From positions 1 to 64,000 of the forward strand of contig JASGCM010000004.1 of NCBI GenBank assembly GCA_030054175.1: a DNA stretch of 64,000 nucleotides. Reading direction: 5' to 3'. Numbering within the stretch: the stretch's first letter is position 1; each line of letters begins with the position of its first letter. The notes beneath the pieces were generated by a model. That model ran no database searches. It saw nothing but the letters and a program-made list of their open reading frames with translations, and was not told the DNA's origin. Of this stretch, positions 1 through 11,721 are shown one piece after another. The position numbers and the translations under genes are program-made. The DNA comes from Alphaproteobacteria bacterium (GTDB taxonomy: Bacteria > Pseudomonadota > Gammaproteobacteria > Burkholderiales > Burkholderiaceae_C).

Positions 1-56
1 CCCCAATTTCGCTGTAGAAATTGGGGTCTGACCCCAATTTCTGTGACCCCAATTTC
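1..56. repeat. Cluster of four alternating CCCCAATTTC repeats
   Basis: The 10-mer CCCCAATTTC occurs at 1-10, inverted at 17-26, and again direct at 32-41 and 47-56. The first two copies form a perfect hairpin with a 6-base loop. Between copies two and three lies the short palindrome GGGGTCTGACCCC (23-35). Such GGGGTC-TGACCCC arrays look like REP-type extragenic repeats or the edge of a mobile element. The cluster begins at the window edge, so its full size cannot be seen. Confidence 0.6.
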
Positions 57-185
57 TGCAGTTGTGTCTGTGCTCTGGCCGCCCTTGAGACAGAAAATTG
101 CGTATAGACAGTTTCAAGACAGGAAAAAGTGATCTGACCCGATTAAGATAAAGAGGTTACATTTCACACTATGAGAGACTGTTGC

Positions 186-2417
<2,232 letters not shown>

Positions 2418-2441
2418 GCGCGTCGACCCCCTGCCCTACAA

Positions 2442-2467
2442 CCCCGCTGGCGCCAGCGGGGGTTTTT
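2442..2467 (+). terminator. Intrinsic terminator after icd
   Basis: A perfect 20-base palindrome, CCCCGCTGGCGCCAGCGGGG (2442-2461), is followed by a run of five T residues. This is a canonical Rho-independent terminator 25 bases after the icd stop. It also separates icd from the convergent DUF1854 gene. Confidence 0.9.
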
Positions 2468-2487
2468 ATCCTGGGCCCAGGCGCGAA

Positions 2488-2967
2488 TCACATGAAGCGG
2501 TCGAGTTGCTTGCGCGTCAATCGATCCAGCGATGGCAAATGGCAGATGAGGTATTGCACCCCATGGGCGTCGGAAATGATCAGGGTGTGGGCATTCAGGC
2601 GCCGGATGTCCTCTTCGCCTTTCAAGACCAAATCGGTCACGCCCCGGTCAGTCTCGACGTGCCAGACCGATGGGGTGGCGTAACTGCTGACGTTCACCAA
2701 ACGCAATATCTCGGGCATGAATTCGCGCTGGGTCAGGGCCTCGATGACGATTTCCTGCACCGGACCGGGCAAGTCGGCCAGGCGGTCGATCCAAAGCAAT
2801 TCGCGCCCATCCTGACTGAGCACCGACACCGACTCGGAGGGTGCGCTGATGGGGAAAGGCCGAACCACTGTGACGCGGCTGTGCTGCTCGCCATCGGCGG
2901 TGCGCAACATCCAAACCCCGTAGGGATCGCGGTACAAATCGAAGTGAGACACGGTTGCGGCGTTCAT
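2488..2967 (-). CDS. DUF1854 family protein of the cyanophycin locus
   Basis: A 159-residue soluble protein of the DUF1854 family, which is regularly found beside cyanophycin synthetase genes; its biochemical role is unknown. No signal peptide or membrane segment is visible. Its start overlaps the stop of the ABC transporter gene by 4 bases (ATGA), so the two are probably translationally coupled. The pair is divergent from cphA'/cphA. A role together with the transporter in cyanophycin handling is inferred from context alone. Confidence 0.85.
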   Translation of the reverse strand: MNAATVSHFDLYRDPYGVWMLRTADGEQHSRVTVVRPFPISAPSESVSVLSQDGRELLWIDRLADLPGPVQEIVIEALTQREFMPEILRLVNVSSYATPSVWHVETDRGVTDLVLKGEEDIRRLNAHTLIISDAHGVQYLICHLPSLDRLTRKQLDRFM

Positions 2968-5204
2968 GCGACGCTCTCCTTATCGGCGGTCGGTTTGACC
3001 AGGCCTTGCAGCTCGTCTTTCTCTTGGCGCGCTTGCGCCTCGTACAGTCGCCAATACACGCCCTGGCGTTGCATCAATTCGTCGTGCTGGCCTTGTTCGA
3101 CCAACTGGCCTTGCTCCATCACCACCAATCTGTCGGCGCGTTGCAAGGTTGACAGTCGGTGGGCGATGGCGATGGTGGTTCGACCTTTGACCAAATTGTC
3201 GAGGGCGCGCTGGATTTCCTGCTCGGTCTCGGTATCCACCGCCGAGGTGGCTTCATCCAAAATCAGGATGCGCGGGTTGATCAGCAAGGCTCGGGCAATG
3301 GATATGCGTTGGCGCTCACCACCGGAGAGTCCCTGACCACGCTCGCCCACCAGCGAATCGTATCCTTGGGGCAAGCGCAAGATGAAGTCATGCGCATGAG
3401 CGGCGCGGGCAGCCGCCACGATCTCTGCACGAGTGGCGTCCGGTTTACCGTAAGCGATGTTGTCGGCGATGGTGCCAAAAAACAGGAAGGGCTCTTGCAA
3501 CACCAAACCGATGTGGCGTCGGTAATCGGTGAGTGAGAGGTTGCGGATGTCGACACCGTCAATGCGCACGCTGCCTTCGCTGGGGTCGTAAAAACGGCAG
3601 ATCAAGTTGATCAGGGTGCTCTTGCCCGAGCCACTTTGTCCGACCAGACCAATCATCTCGCCCGGTTGGATGGACAGGGAGAAGTCGCGCAGCACAGTGC
3701 GGTTGCCATAGCGAAAGCCAGCTGCGTCGATGTCGATGCGCCCTTGGACTTGAGGCAGTTGGACCGGTTGTATGGGTTCGGGCACGCTGGAGACATGGTC
3801 CAGTATTTCAAAAATGCGCTTGACGCCGGCAGCGGCTTTTTGGGTATGCGAGACGATTCGGCTCATGGAATCGAGCCGGGTGTAGAAGCGACCAATGTAG
3901 GCGAGGAATGCGGTCAACACCCCCACGGTGACTTGTCCTTTGGAGACTTGCCAAATGCCAAAGGCCCACACCACCAAGAGGCCAATTTCGGTCATCAGGG
4001 TGATGGTAGGGGTGAACAAACCCCACAGGAAGTTGACGCGGTCGTTGACCGCCAAGTTGTGTCGGTTGGCTTCACTGAATCGATTGGCCTCGCGCTTTTC
4101 CTGAGCAAAGGCTTTCACCACCCGAATGCCTGGAATGGTGTCAGAGAGCACATTGGTCAGTTCGGCCCAGACGCGGTCGATTTTCTCGAACCCCAGCCGC
4201 AAGCGGTCGCGCACCTGATGGATCAGCCAGGCGATGAATGGCAGCGGCAGCAGAGTCGCCAAGGCCAAGCCGGGGTCGATGCTAAAGAGGATGATCGCGG
4301 TCAAGGTGATCATGACCACATCGGTGATGAAGTCGACCAGATGCAACGATAAAAACAGGCACAAGCGGTCGGTCTCGGCACCGATGCGCGCCATCAGGTC
4401 GCCGGTGCGCCGCCCACCGAAGTACTCCAAAGACAGTCGCATCAGGTGCTCATAGGTGGTGGTGCGCAAGTCGGCCCCGATGCGTTCAGAGACCAAGGCC
4501 AACACATAGGTCTTGTACCAGCCCAAGCCCCAGGCCAGCAAGGCGGCGACGAACAAACCGGCCAAGTACAAACCCACCAGCCAAGGGTCAATGGGCTGGC
4601 CGTTTTGGAAGGGGATGAGAACCTGATCCATGAGAGGCATGGTCATGTAAGGCGGCACCAGAGTGAAGGCGGTCGAGGCCAAGGTGAGGCCCAAACCCAG
4701 CATGAGTTGGCTGCGGTACGGCTCGGCAAAACGCCACAGACGCAACAGGCCCCAGGTGCGCACTGGTGCCGTCTCTTCCTCGACAAGCAGTTCTGGGGGG
4801 GTGACGATGGGGCCGTCCTGCCCCGAACAACGCTGGTTGACGATGTCTTGCAACAACAGCGCTTGGGGATTTTGCCTCAGGGTGAATCGCCAAACAGCGA
4901 CTCTTCGCTGAGTGTCGAGCCACTCGAGACTGCCTACCCCGGCGTGATCGCTGTGACGCATGCTGAAATCGGGCTGCAAGGGCCAGGACTGGTGCTGCAC
5001 CACCCCACCGCCACCGCGTTGCATGGCAAGCAGCCGACGGTCTGTCAAAATCAGTATTTCTTGGGTGAAACGCAAATGGGCGTCCAGGTCAACCTGAAGG
5101 CAGGCCAATGCGTTTTCTGATTCAAGACCCAGCGTTTGCAACGCCGGATGCCACGCGGCTGGCACCAACGAGGCAAACGAGGGGGGTAAATAAGAAGATT
5201 TCAT
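2964..5204 (-). CDS. ABC exporter-type protein (fused permease and ATPase), cyanophycin-associated
   Basis: A 746-residue half-transporter. Residues 1 to about 155 are an extra N-terminal domain, followed by a six-helix ABC exporter membrane domain to about residue 450 and a C-terminal ATPase. The ATPase has Walker A GQSGSGKST near residue 524, signature LSGGERQRISIARAL and Walker B ILILDEATSAVD, all intact. Homologues are annotated as cyanophycin-metabolism-associated ABC transporters. The substrate is unknown; since the polymer is intracellular, a peptide or amino-acid flux is only a guess. First gene of a two-gene operon with DUF1854. Confidence 0.88.
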   Translation of the reverse strand: MKSSYLPPSFASLVPAAWHPALQTLGLESENALACLQVDLDAHLRFTQEILILTDRRLLAMQRGGGGVVQHQSWPLQPDFSMRHSDHAGVGSLEWLDTQRRVAVWRFTLRQNPQALLLQDIVNQRCSGQDGPIVTPPELLVEEETAPVRTWGLLRLWRFAEPYRSQLMLGLGLTLASTAFTLVPPYMTMPLMDQVLIPFQNGQPIDPWLVGLYLAGLFVAALLAWGLGWYKTYVLALVSERIGADLRTTTYEHLMRLSLEYFGGRRTGDLMARIGAETDRLCLFLSLHLVDFITDVVMITLTAIILFSIDPGLALATLLPLPFIAWLIHQVRDRLRLGFEKIDRVWAELTNVLSDTIPGIRVVKAFAQEKREANRFSEANRHNLAVNDRVNFLWGLFTPTITLMTEIGLLVVWAFGIWQVSKGQVTVGVLTAFLAYIGRFYTRLDSMSRIVSHTQKAAAGVKRIFEILDHVSSVPEPIQPVQLPQVQGRIDIDAAGFRYGNRTVLRDFSLSIQPGEMIGLVGQSGSGKSTLINLICRFYDPSEGSVRIDGVDIRNLSLTDYRRHIGLVLQEPFLFFGTIADNIAYGKPDATRAEIVAAARAAHAHDFILRLPQGYDSLVGERGQGLSGGERQRISIARALLINPRILILDEATSAVDTETEQEIQRALDNLVKGRTTIAIAHRLSTLQRADRLVVMEQGQLVEQGQHDELMQRQGVYWRLYEAQARQEKDELQGLVKPTADKESVA

Positions 5205-5356
5205 TCAAAGCATCCTGACCGTGCCAAACCATCCACAGCCCAGTCTGTTCATGTCCGACCCAAAAGGCTCGGGCTTATGTGCCTTAACGTATGAAATTGT
5301 AACTTTGCGGACAAACCGTCCCATTTTTTGAAACATTTCGCGAAACGAGCGCATCC

Positions 5357-7567
5357 ATGGCCTTTCCCCCGATTCAATTTCGCCGCATGCGACACGTGCG
5401 TGGCCCCAACTTGTGGACCTGGGTGCCCATCAGTGAAGTCTGGGTCGACTTGGGCATTTTGGAAGACCACCCGTCAGACACCATCCCTGGCTATTACGAG
5501 CGCTTGGTCGAATGGTTGCCCGGCCTGATCGAGCACCGTTGTAGCGTGGGCGAGCGGGGCGGCTTTTTGCAACGCCTTCAGCGCGGCACCTGGGCGGGCC
5601 ATGTGATGGAACACGTCAGCTTGGAACTTCAAACCCTGGCTGGCATCGACGACAAGTTCTTTGGCTTTGGCCGAGCGCGCGAAATGAGCGAGCGCGGGGT
5701 CTACAAGGTGGTGATCAGCACCCCAGACGAAGTGATCGGCACCACCACCCTGACAGCGGCGCGCGACTTGGTGATGGCCGCCATGAACGGTGAGCCCTTT
5801 GACATACAGGCTGTGGTCGACCGTTTGATCGTTTTGGTCGATGACCGTTGCCTGGGCCCTTCCACCGCATGTATCGTTGATGCGGCCAAGGATAGACTCA
5901 TCCCGAACATCCGCTTGACCGACGGCAACTTGGTTCAGTTGGGCTATGGCTCGCGCCAAAGACGCATCTGGACCGCCGAGAGTGACCGCACCAGCGCGAT
6001 TGCCGAGGGCATTTCCAGCGACAAAGATCTGACCAAGAGCCTGCTGAGCAGCTGTGGCATCCCCATCCCCGAGGGGGAAGTGGTGGAGAGTCCGGCACAC
6101 GCCTGGAGCGTGGCGCAAGAGATCGGCTTGCCAGTGGTGGTCAAGCCCCTTGATGCGAACCATGGCCGTGGTGTGTCCCTGAACTTGCGCACCCAAGAAG
6201 AGGTCGAGGCGGCTTTTCACGTGGCCCTGTCCAAAGGCACCAAAGTGATCGTCGAGCGTTTCATCGAGGGCGAAGAGCATCGCCTGTTGGTGGTGGGTGA
6301 TCGGGTGGTCGCTGCTTCCAAGGGTGAGTTGGCCACCATCACCGGCGACGGCAAAAGCACTGTGGCCGAATTGATCGAGTCACAAATCAACAGCGATCCG
6401 CGTCGCGGCATCGAGCAAGACTACCCTCTGGACAAAATCCGGTTGGATCGACAACCCCATGCCGTGCTGGAATTGCAGCGTCAGGGACTGACGGCTGAGA
6501 GCGTGGTGGAAAAAGACCGCGTGGTGATTGTGCAGCGCAATGGCAATATGAACCATGACGTGACCCCCTGGGTACATTCCGAGGTGGCAGCCATGGCCAC
6601 TTTGGCGGCTCGCGTAGTGGGCCTGGACATCGCTGGCATTGACATGGTGGTAAGAGACATCACCAAACCCATGCACACTCAAGGTGGGGCCATCGTGGAA
6701 GTGAACGCCGGCCCGGGGTTGCTGATGCACTTGAAACCGGCCACGGGCGAACCACGCCCGGTGGGCAAGGCAATTGTGGAACACCTGTTTGGCGCCAACG
6801 ACGATGGCCGTATTCCGGTGGTGGGCGTGACTGGCAGCCAGCAAACCAGCCTGATGGCGCGACTGGTGGGTTGGTTGCTGCACCTCAGTGGCAAACGCAC
6901 CGGCGTGGCTTGCCGCGAGGGTCTTTACATGGACCAGCGTCTGGTCGACCCCAAAGACTCGCGTGGTTACGATCAAGGCGAGCGTTTGCTCATCAATCGC
7001 GCCCTAGATGCAGCCGTACTCGAAACTGCTGCCCGCAACATCGTCGACGACGGCAACCCCTATGATTTGTGCCAGGTTGGCGTGGTGACTGATTTGCCCA
7101 CCGACGATCTGAGCGATCACGACATGACCACTCCAGAGCAAATGCGCACCGTGATCCGTACCCAAGTGGATGTGGTGCTGCAAAGCGGTGTTGGGGTCTT
7201 GAACGCCGACGATGAAACCATCGCTGGCTTGGCCGAACTGTGCAACGGCGAAGTGGTCTTCTATGGCCTGTTGCCTGACAACGCCGTGATCGCCCAGCAC
7301 ATCAAGGGTGGCAAGCGTGCTGTGTTTTTGCGCGACCAGCATGTGGTGCTGGCGCGAGGGAATCAGGAAAATCCTCTGTTTCACCTCGACTTGGCACCCA
7401 TCGCCCAGTTATTGCGCGATGGCATGACAACCTCCACCCTGCTGGGCGCAGTCGCCACCGGTTGGTCGCTGGACATCCCTCCGCTGCTGATTCGAGCCGG
7501 CTTGAAAAACTTTGGCCAAAAGACCCATGCGGTCCGGCCCCCTCACTCAACCTCTACCGTGGCCTGA
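5357..7567 (+). CDS. cphA': Cyanophycin synthetase-like protein with degenerate Mur-ligase P-loop (CphA')
   Basis: A 736-residue paralogue of the downstream cphA, with N-terminal domain, ATP-grasp domain (about residues 205-470) and Mur-ligase-like domain. In full CphA the ATP-grasp site adds aspartate to the backbone and the Mur site adds arginine to the side chain. Here the Mur P-loop reads GSQQTS (residues 493-498) instead of GTNGKTT, losing the phosphate-binding lysine, and the C-terminus is about 120 residues shorter. The arginine-adding site should therefore be dead while the ATP-grasp site looks intact. It might use beta-Asp-Arg dipeptides like cyanobacterial CphA2, or assist CphA; this is inference. 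The stop lies 3 bases before the cphA start. Confidence 0.88.
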   Translation: MAFPPIQFRRMRHVRGPNLWTWVPISEVWVDLGILEDHPSDTIPGYYERLVEWLPGLIEHRCSVGERGGFLQRLQRGTWAGHVMEHVSLELQTLAGIDDKFFGFGRAREMSERGVYKVVISTPDEVIGTTTLTAARDLVMAAMNGEPFDIQAVVDRLIVLVDDRCLGPSTACIVDAAKDRLIPNIRLTDGNLVQLGYGSRQRRIWTAESDRTSAIAEGISSDKDLTKSLLSSCGIPIPEGEVVESPAHAWSVAQEIGLPVVVKPLDANHGRGVSLNLRTQEEVEAAFHVALSKGTKVIVERFIEGEEHRLLVVGDRVVAASKGELATITGDGKSTVAELIESQINSDPRRGIEQDYPLDKIRLDRQPHAVLELQRQGLTAESVVEKDRVVIVQRNGNMNHDVTPWVHSEVAAMATLAARVVGLDIAGIDMVVRDITKPMHTQGGAIVEVNAGPGLLMHLKPATGEPRPVGKAIVEHLFGANDDGRIPVVGVTGSQQTSLMARLVGWLLHLSGKRTGVACREGLYMDQRLVDPKDSRGYDQGERLLINRALDAAVLETAARNIVDDGNPYDLCQVGVVTDLPTDDLSDHDMTTPEQMRTVIRTQVDVVLQSGVGVLNADDETIAGLAELCNGEVVFYGLLPDNAVIAQHIKGGKRAVFLRDQHVVLARGNQENPLFHLDLAPIAQLLRDGMTTSTLLGAVATGWSLDIPPLLIRAGLKNFGQKTHAVRPPHSTSTVA

Positions 7568-7570
7568 CCT

Positions 7571-10141
7571 ATGGAAGTCTCTCGCATCCGCGCCCTGCGT
7601 GGCCCCAATTTGTGGACCCGTCACACCGCCATTGAGGCCTTGGTGCAGTGCAGCCCCGAGCACACCGACATCCGCACCCTGCCCGACTTTGAAACACGGT
7701 TGCGGCACCTGTTCCCCGGCATGGGACCGCTCATGGCCACCGAGCACAAGGCCAAGGTCAGTCTGGCGCACGCGCTAGAGTCCGCCACCTTGCACTTGCA
7801 AACTGAAGCCGGCTGTCCGGTCACCTTCAGTCGCACCACCCCGACCCCCGATGCCGGTTTGTATCAGGTGGTGGTCGAGTACACCGAAGAGCCCGTAGGG
7901 CGACTGGCCCTGAAACTGGCCCAGCAATTGGTCCAGGCCGCGCTACAGAATTCCGAGTTTGACCTGGATGCTGCCCTGCACCAGTTGCGCGAACTGGATG
8001 AGGACATCCGCCTGGGTCCTTCGACCGGATCGATCGTCGACGCCGCCGTGGCGCGCGACATCCCCTTCCGTCGCCTGACCGAGGGCAGCTTGGTGCAGTT
8101 CGGCTGGGGATCAAAACAGCGCCGCATTCAGGCCGCCGAGATCGACCGCACCAGCGCGATTGCCGAATCGATCGCCCAAGACAAGGAGCTGACCAAGAAA
8201 CTGCTGGACGCCGCTGGAGTGCCCGTGCCCAAGGGGCGCCCGGTACGGGACACCGATGATGCCTGGGCCGCTGCTCAAGAAGTGGGCCTGCCCGTGGTAG
8301 TGAAACCGCGCGACGGCAACCAAGGCAAGGGCGTGACGGTGAATGTCAGCACCCGAGAAGAAGTGATCGCAGCCTTTGATGTGGCGGAGCAATTTGGAGA
8401 TGAAGTCTTGGTCGAACGCTTTTTGCCGGGCAGTGACTACCGACTGCTGGTGGTGGGCGATCGGCTGGTGGCAGCCGCAAGGCGTGAGCCGCCCTTGGTG
8501 ATCGGTGACGGCAAACACACCGTGCGCCAATTGGTCGACAAGGTCAATGCCGACCCGAGGCGCGGAGACGGTCATGCCACGTCACTGACCAAGATCCGTT
8601 TTGATGATGTGGCCGTGGCTCGCCTGAAAGAGCAAGGCTTGGACGCAGACAGCGTGCCGCCCAAAGGGAAACGGGTCATCTTGCGCAACAACGCCAACCT
8701 CTCCACCGGCGGGACAGCCACCGATGTCACCGATGACGTGCACCCCGGTGTCGCTGCCCGGGTGGTCACCGCCGCTCGCATGATCGGGCTGGACATTGCC
8801 GGGGTCGACGTGGTCTGTGAGTCGGTACTGCGACCACTTGAAGAACAAAGTGGCGGCATCGTCGAGGTCAATGCCGCGCCCGGCTTGCGCATGCACCTGA
8901 GCCCTTCGTTCGGCAAGGGTCGCGACGTGGGCGAAGCCATCATCGACATGATGTTCCCGCGTGGTGACGATGGCCGCGTGCCGGTGGTGGCTGTGACCGG
9001 CACCAACGGCAAGACGACCACCGTTCGACTCACTTCGCACCTGCTGCGCACCAGCGGCCTGCGGGTGGGTATGACCAACACCGACGGCGTCTATGTGAAT
9101 GGCCGGCAGATTGACAGTGGCGATTGCAGCGGCCCGCGCAGCGCACGCAATGTGTTGATGCACCCCGATGTCGACGCCGCAGTACTGGAGACCGCGCGCG
9201 GTGGCATGCTGCGAGAAGGCTTGGGTTTTGACCGCTGCTCGGTGGCGGTGGTGACCAACATCGGTATGGGCGACCACCTGGGCCTGAACTACATCACCAC
9301 GGTCGAAGATCTGGCCGTATTGAAGCGCGTGATCGTGCAAAACGTCGCCTCCTCGGGCATGGCCGTGCTCAACGCTGCCGACCCGATGGTGGCGGCCATG
9401 GCCAATAACTGCCCGGGCCAAGTCACCTTCTTCGCGCTGGATTCTCACCACCCGGTCATTTCCACCCACCGCGCTCAAGGCAAGCGGGTGCTGTTTTTGG
9501 AAGACGATCAAATCGTCGCCATGCAAGGACCGATGCAGGTGCGCATTCCTTTGTCTGACGTGCCCTTGACCCGCAGCGGCGCCATCACCTTTCAGATCGA
9601 GAACGCCATGGCATCCATTGGTGCCGCCTGGTCGGTGGGTGTGGCCTGGGAAACCATCTGCAAAGGGCTGGCCAGTTTCGTCAGCGACGCACAGGCCGTG
9701 CCGGGTCGTTTCAATGTATTCGACTACAAGGGCGCGACGGTGATTGCCGACTACGGTCATAACCCCGATGCAATCAAGGCACTGGTGCAAGCGGTCAGCA
9801 ATTTGCCCGCGCAACGTCGCAGCGTGGTCATCAGTGGCGCGGGTGACCGCCGTGACGAGGACATACGCGAACAAACCCGCATCATCGGTGATGTGTTCGA
9901 TGAGGTCGTCTTGTTTCAAGATGCTTGTCAACGCGGCCGTGTCGATGGTGAAGTGTTGGCTCTGCTGCGCCAGGGCTTGGCCGGCGTGCACCGCACCGAG
10001 CAGATCGATGAAATCTATGGCGAGTTCAAAGCCATTGATCAAGCCATGGACCGCTTGCGCTCAGGCGATCTGTGCCTGATCCTGATCGATCAGGTGGAAG
10101 AGGCATTGGCCCACATCATGCACAAGGTGAACCGGCACTGA
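7571..10141 (+). CDS. cphA: Cyanophycin synthetase
   Basis: Non-ribosomally polymerises Asp and Arg into the storage polymer multi-L-arginyl-poly-L-aspartate. The 856-residue protein has the N-terminal domain, an ATP-grasp domain and a Mur-ligase domain with intact P-loop GTNGKTT (residues 477-483), the usual full-length CphA1 arrangement. It is the second gene of the cphA'-cphA operon. Its last codons overlap the end of the convergent comEC by 81 bases, and the C-terminal HIMHKVNRH segment may derive from comEC DNA through a deletion junction. No cyanophycinase gene is visible in the window. Confidence 0.95.
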   Translation: MEVSRIRALRGPNLWTRHTAIEALVQCSPEHTDIRTLPDFETRLRHLFPGMGPLMATEHKAKVSLAHALESATLHLQTEAGCPVTFSRTTPTPDAGLYQVVVEYTEEPVGRLALKLAQQLVQAALQNSEFDLDAALHQLRELDEDIRLGPSTGSIVDAAVARDIPFRRLTEGSLVQFGWGSKQRRIQAAEIDRTSAIAESIAQDKELTKKLLDAAGVPVPKGRPVRDTDDAWAAAQEVGLPVVVKPRDGNQGKGVTVNVSTREEVIAAFDVAEQFGDEVLVERFLPGSDYRLLVVGDRLVAAARREPPLVIGDGKHTVRQLVDKVNADPRRGDGHATSLTKIRFDDVAVARLKEQGLDADSVPPKGKRVILRNNANLSTGGTATDVTDDVHPGVAARVVTAARMIGLDIAGVDVVCESVLRPLEEQSGGIVEVNAAPGLRMHLSPSFGKGRDVGEAIIDMMFPRGDDGRVPVVAVTGTNGKTTTVRLTSHLLRTSGLRVGMTNTDGVYVNGRQIDSGDCSGPRSARNVLMHPDVDAAVLETARGGMLREGLGFDRCSVAVVTNIGMGDHLGLNYITTVEDLAVLKRVIVQNVASSGMAVLNAADPMVAAMANNCPGQVTFFALDSHHPVISTHRAQGKRVLFLEDDQIVAMQGPMQVRIPLSDVPLTRSGAITFQIENAMASIGAAWSVGVAWETICKGLASFVSDAQAVPGRFNVFDYKGATVIADYGHNPDAIKALVQAVSNLPAQRRSVVISGAGDRRDEDIREQTRIIGDVFDEVVLFQDACQRGRVDGEVLALLRQGLAGVHRTEQIDEIYGEFKAIDQAMDRLRSGDLCLILIDQVEEALAHIMHKVNRH

Positions 10142-11620
10142 TGCGTGTGGGTTGGGTACGGTTCCAGCGACGCACCAGTGCCCTCCCAAAAGCAATCCCA
10201 CGCAGAGGGTGCAGAGGCTGCGCCACAGCAACGGACCGGGCCACACGGCCCGCACCGCCAAGAGCGTCGTGACCACCGTGATGCCAATCGAGGGTCGGCT
10301 CATTTCCACCAAAGCCCAAGGGCTGGCAGCAGCCCACTCGAGCCCCCACAACAACCACCCACAGGCCCAGGCCGCCAAATGCCACAAGGGCGGCCAAACC
10401 ATGCCCAGCAAGGACAAAGGCGTCACCACCAGGGTGACCCAAGGGATGGCGAACAGGTTCACCCACAAGCCCGCTAGCGACACGCCTTGAAAAAAAAGCA
10501 GGCTCAACGGGGTCAGCGCCAAAGTGATGCGCCATTGCATATCGACCGTCTCCATCCACCAGCGACGCCAGGGGTTGGGGTGATGTTGCCCCTGCATGCC
10601 ATACAACACCCCCACGGCCACATAACTGAGCCAAAAACCGGGCTGCGATAAAGCCAAGGGGTCGAACGCAGCCACCGTACCGACGAGCGCCAACCAAGTC
10701 GCGTGCGGTGGCCAAATCCATCCGGCCATGCTCAGCACTCGGATGGCCAACAACATCCACACGGTGCGTTGGGCCGGCAAACCCCAGCCCGAGAACACAG
10801 CGTAAACGCAAGCCCCCGACAACGCCACCCAGGCTGCCACGACCGGCGCCGGAACATACAGTGCACAGGCTCGGTGGCCCCATGCGGCGCGGCGCCAACA
10901 AGCATCGACCAGGGTCGCGAGCCAAACCGCCAACAAGGTCACGTGCATCCCCGAGATGCTGACCAGGTGAGCGACCCCGGTGCGGCGAAAGATCTCCCAA
11001 TCGGGCGGGTCAATGGCGTTTTGGTCACCCATGCTCAGTGCCGCCACCAAGCCGGCCCATCTGGGTTGATCGATGACTTGCGCCATGCGATCGCGCACCC
11101 GCTCGCGGGTGGCCTGCATCAGCGACTGGCCAGTTCCCAGTCTTCGCGCCCCCCAAGGTGTGGCTCCCTGCCCCATCACCCACCCCAAGCCGGACAAGCC
11201 TTGCTGCTGCATCCAACGCCAGGTGTCAAAATCCCCCTCGCGCTGCAGGGCGCGTGCTGCTCTCCAGCGGACCGGCAACAACCAGAGTTCTCCGGCGTGC
11301 AAGTCGACTTGGGCTTGGCGACCTTCATCGAGGCGCCAGGTCAACCACACCTTGGGTTGTTCCGGAATGCGGGTCAAACCGCGCCGCCAATCGGGCCCTA
11401 CCGACAAAGCTCGCACCTGAAACGCGAAACGCAAGGATTGCGATCCATGGCGGGTGACGCTGACCACCTCGCCCAGCAACCAACTGGTCTGGGCCATTTC
11501 GGTGTGGTGTGACAAGATGGGTGGCAAAACCGGCGGCGGCGCGGGTTGTGCGATCAGCACCGCCGCTCGCCACAAGGCCAAACCGACCAGAATGAAAAAA
11601 ATAGCCTGACGCGTGCGCAC
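10061..11620 (-). CDS. comEC: ComEC/Rec2-type DNA-uptake channel lacking its C-terminal domain
   Basis: Inner-membrane protein of the ComEC family, which carries single-stranded DNA into the cell during transformation. The soluble N-terminal domain and polytopic competence domain are present, including the HLVSISGMHVTLL signature. The reading frame ends just after VHDVGQ, the point where the C-terminal metallo-beta-lactamase-like domain (roughly 230 residues) normally begins, and the last 81 bases are antisense to cphA. A GTG start at 11620 is chosen because GGGGGAG lies 5 bases upstream; an ATG at 11707 would add 29 residues. The product is 519 residues against about 750-800 for the family. 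It is probably truncated and may be non-functional. Confidence 0.8.
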   Translation of the reverse strand: MRTRQAIFFILVGLALWRAAVLIAQPAPPPVLPPILSHHTEMAQTSWLLGEVVSVTRHGSQSLRFAFQVRALSVGPDWRRGLTRIPEQPKVWLTWRLDEGRQAQVDLHAGELWLLPVRWRAARALQREGDFDTWRWMQQQGLSGLGWVMGQGATPWGARRLGTGQSLMQATRERVRDRMAQVIDQPRWAGLVAALSMGDQNAIDPPDWEIFRRTGVAHLVSISGMHVTLLAVWLATLVDACWRRAAWGHRACALYVPAPVVAAWVALSGACVYAVFSGWGLPAQRTVWMLLAIRVLSMAGWIWPPHATWLALVGTVAAFDPLALSQPGFWLSYVAVGVLYGMQGQHHPNPWRRWWMETVDMQWRITLALTPLSLLFFQGVSLAGLWVNLFAIPWVTLVVTPLSLLGMVWPPLWHLAAWACGWLLWGLEWAAASPWALVEMSRPSIGITVVTTLLAVRAVWPGPLLWRSLCTLCVGLLLGGHWCVAGTVPNPHASVPVHLVHDVGQCLFHLIDQDQAQIA

Positions 11621-11721
11621 GCTGCTCCCCCATCGTTCATCAGAGCCGATTGCATCTAAACTTGGGGTTTTAAACGTGAGTTTGACCCGATGACCTCGGG
11701 TTGTCATGAAAGGTCTGTCAA

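Noticed and set aside
3636-5120. Two plus-strand frames of 224-238 codons
   Set aside because: Antisense to the ABC transporter, whose Walker motifs prove the coding strand.
8582-10042. 486-codon frame on the minus strand
   Set aside because: Antisense to cphA, with the same His-rich composition and no family similarity.
10061-11620. ComEC as an intact gene because DVGQ is present
   Set aside because: The DVGQ motif is only the first piece of the C-terminal domain; nothing of the remaining domain follows.
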